Positions 25,536 to 26,229 of a stretch of 26,229 bases of DNA are shown here, piece after piece (within the stretch, counting starts at the first letter, position 1; each line of letters begins with the position of its first letter). Both the position numbers and the translations under genes were made by a program. Under the pieces are notes generated by a model. It ran no database searches and was not told the DNA's origin. It saw nothing but the letters and a program-made list of their open reading frames with translations. This stretch comes from Lachnospiraceae bacterium. Its GTDB lineage: Bacteria > Bacillota > Clostridia > Lachnospirales > Lachnospiraceae. The DNA is taken from positions 1 to 26,229 of the forward strand of contig JAGKTQ010000029.1 in the NCBI GenBank assembly GCA_021153325.1. Direction: 5' to 3'.

Positions 25536-25706
25536 TTAAGCACCTGTTATCTCGTCCAGATCAATGACCAAAGCCTCTCCTGGGAATGCCAAATGGGAAG
25601 TACTGCTAGGTCCAACACATCCGCAATACCCTCCATTGCAATTGCAGCCTGTTGATACACAAAATCCCATTTCTGTTTTATTCATTGGATTCACGTAATA
25701 TTTCAT
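25536..25706 (-). CDS. Cys-rich RiPP-type precursor peptide 3
   Basis: This is a 56-residue peptide, the longest of the set. Leader MKYYVNPMNKTEMGF is followed by Cys at 16, 21, 23, 28 and 30. A Cys-free C-terminal tail (about 32-56) with HLAFPGEALVIDLDEITGA is not seen in the other members. AAAGGGA lies before the ATG. An in-frame ATG 23 codons upstream is rejected because it would break the shared leader. It is 93 bases after precursor 2, the widest spacing in the array; I see nothing convincing in that gap. Confidence 0.78.
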   Translation of the reverse strand: MKYYVNPMNKTEMGFCVSTGCNCNGGYCGCVGPSSTSHLAFPGEALVIDLDEITGA

Positions 25707-25799
25707 ATATATTCCCTTTCCGCGCATTGCCATGCAATACCGCTCATATTTACATGTTAAAGTTAAAGCTTCCATACTCCATATTTACCTCGCAGCCCT

Positions 25800-25946
25800 T
25801 TATTTTGATTTGCGATTCCATACAATAGTTATTTTGACTCCGTCACCAACATCTACACTATAGTCATTACAGTGCTTTTGCTCACATCCTGCGGCATTGC
25901 AAAAACCATATTCACTTTTCTGCTCCGGTCTTACTATATAATGCAT
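25800..25946 (-). CDS. Cys-rich RiPP-type precursor peptide 2
   Basis: This is a 48-residue peptide with leader MHYIVRPEQKSEYGF, the only member with His rather than Lys at position 2. It has only three cysteines (16, 21 and 26), then a tail VDVGDGVKITIVWNRKSK that is hydrophobic and basic. A strong GGGAGG site precedes the ATG. It starts 30 bases after precursor 1. Tyr3, Pro7, Glu12 and Cys16 are all kept, so it belongs to the family despite its diverged core. Confidence 0.75.
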   Translation of the reverse strand: MHYIVRPEQKSEYGFCNAAGCEQKHCNDYSVDVGDGVKITIVWNRKSK

Positions 25947-25976
25947 GCTAAACACCTCCCTATATTCTGCTTTTTA

Positions 25977-26108
25977 TTAAGATACGGCTGTTTCTGTTTT
26001 TCTATAGGAAGACGTTCCATCGCAGTTACAATTTCCGTCTCCACCCTTGCATGCACAATTACAATAAGCTAATTCCGTTGCTTCTGTAGGTTTTATGATA
26101 TATTTCAT
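25977..26108 (-). CDS. Cys-rich RiPP-type precursor peptide 1
   Basis: This is a 43-residue peptide with leader MKYIIKPTEATELAY. Cys at 16, 18 and 20 (C-x-C-x-C) and at 27 and 29 (C-x-C) are followed by a Ser/Thr-rich tail. AAGGAG lies eight bases before the ATG. It is the first complete gene of the run inside the window. Of the set it is closest to precursor 5 in core layout. Confidence 0.78.
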   Translation of the reverse strand: MKYIIKPTEATELAYCNCACKGGDGNCNCDGTSSYRKTETAVS

Positions 26109-26229
26109 AAATTTTCTCCTTAGATTAATCTGGTAGTGTCAAATCTACTACCCATTTTTCTTTAAAAACCTTTTTTCCTGGGAGTTTGCAAATAAAAAAG
26201 CAATGACCCCCTTAAAAGAAGTATAATTA
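26109..26229 (-). other. Upstream region of the precursor array, cut by the window edge
   Basis: This 121-base stretch lies before precursor 1. No complete gene was found. A possible -10 TATACT lies at 26220-26225 on the minus strand, but its -35 would be outside the window. Short open frames run in from the edge without a start or the shared leader. It may be an untranslated leader or the end of another gene. Confidence 0.3.

Noticed and set aside
26109..26229. Sixth precursor peptide at the window edge
   Set aside because: None of the three minus-strand frames shows the M-K-Y leader or the Cys pattern; only short frames ending in stops are present.

Overview
The window looks like part of the chromosome of a spore-forming, saccharolytic anaerobe of the Clostridia, most likely a Lachnospiraceae-type gut bacterium. 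The grounds are low GC, strong AGGAGG-like ribosome sites, a surface pullulanase, the two subunits of dipicolinate synthase (made only by endospore formers), and a set of protein families common in that group. I cannot name the genus from sequence alone.

Layout. 124-3873 (minus) holds a von Willebrand A-like protein of unknown function and a large secreted, membrane-anchored type I pullulanase. 4077-8711 (plus) holds a YeiH-type membrane protein, dpaA and dpaB (spore dipicolinic acid), a class B asparagine synthetase and a 47-residue membrane peptide. It ends at a terminator shared with the converging minus-strand genes. Everything from 8816 to the right edge is on the minus strand. Reading down the coordinates it includes small unknown proteins, a DegV fatty-acid-binding protein, a four-gene ABC-transporter/LytTR/DUF3021 operon, an AI-2E-family membrane protein, and a three-gene ABC exporter (COG4586/4587/3694 type) with its own good promoter. 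Next comes a cell-envelope glycosylation operon: a polyprenyl-phosphate GT2, a YfhO GT-C and a YdjC/ChbG deacetylase.

The most interesting part is 22031-26108. Five very small genes encode Cys-rich peptides of 36-56 residues. All start with a 15-residue leader containing invariant Tyr3, Pro7 and Glu12, followed by an invariant Cys16 and then CxC-type clusters. This is the pattern of a multi-precursor RiPP locus; from memory it resembles the Clo7bot family of Cys-rich peptides. Interleaved are two paralogous proteins of about 225 residues that I do not recognise. One is translationally coupled to the fifth precursor by an ATGA overlap, and the other carries extra cysteines. Two paralogous DUF4097-like lipoproteins with pentapeptide repeats follow, and the only strong terminator lies after the second. 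No maturase, protease or exporter for the peptides is visible in the window. The run is cut by the right edge, so the modifying enzyme may lie upstream, beyond position 26229.

The longest gene-free stretches are about 200 bases (3874-4076 and 10018-10219). Both hold promoters or terminators that are listed.
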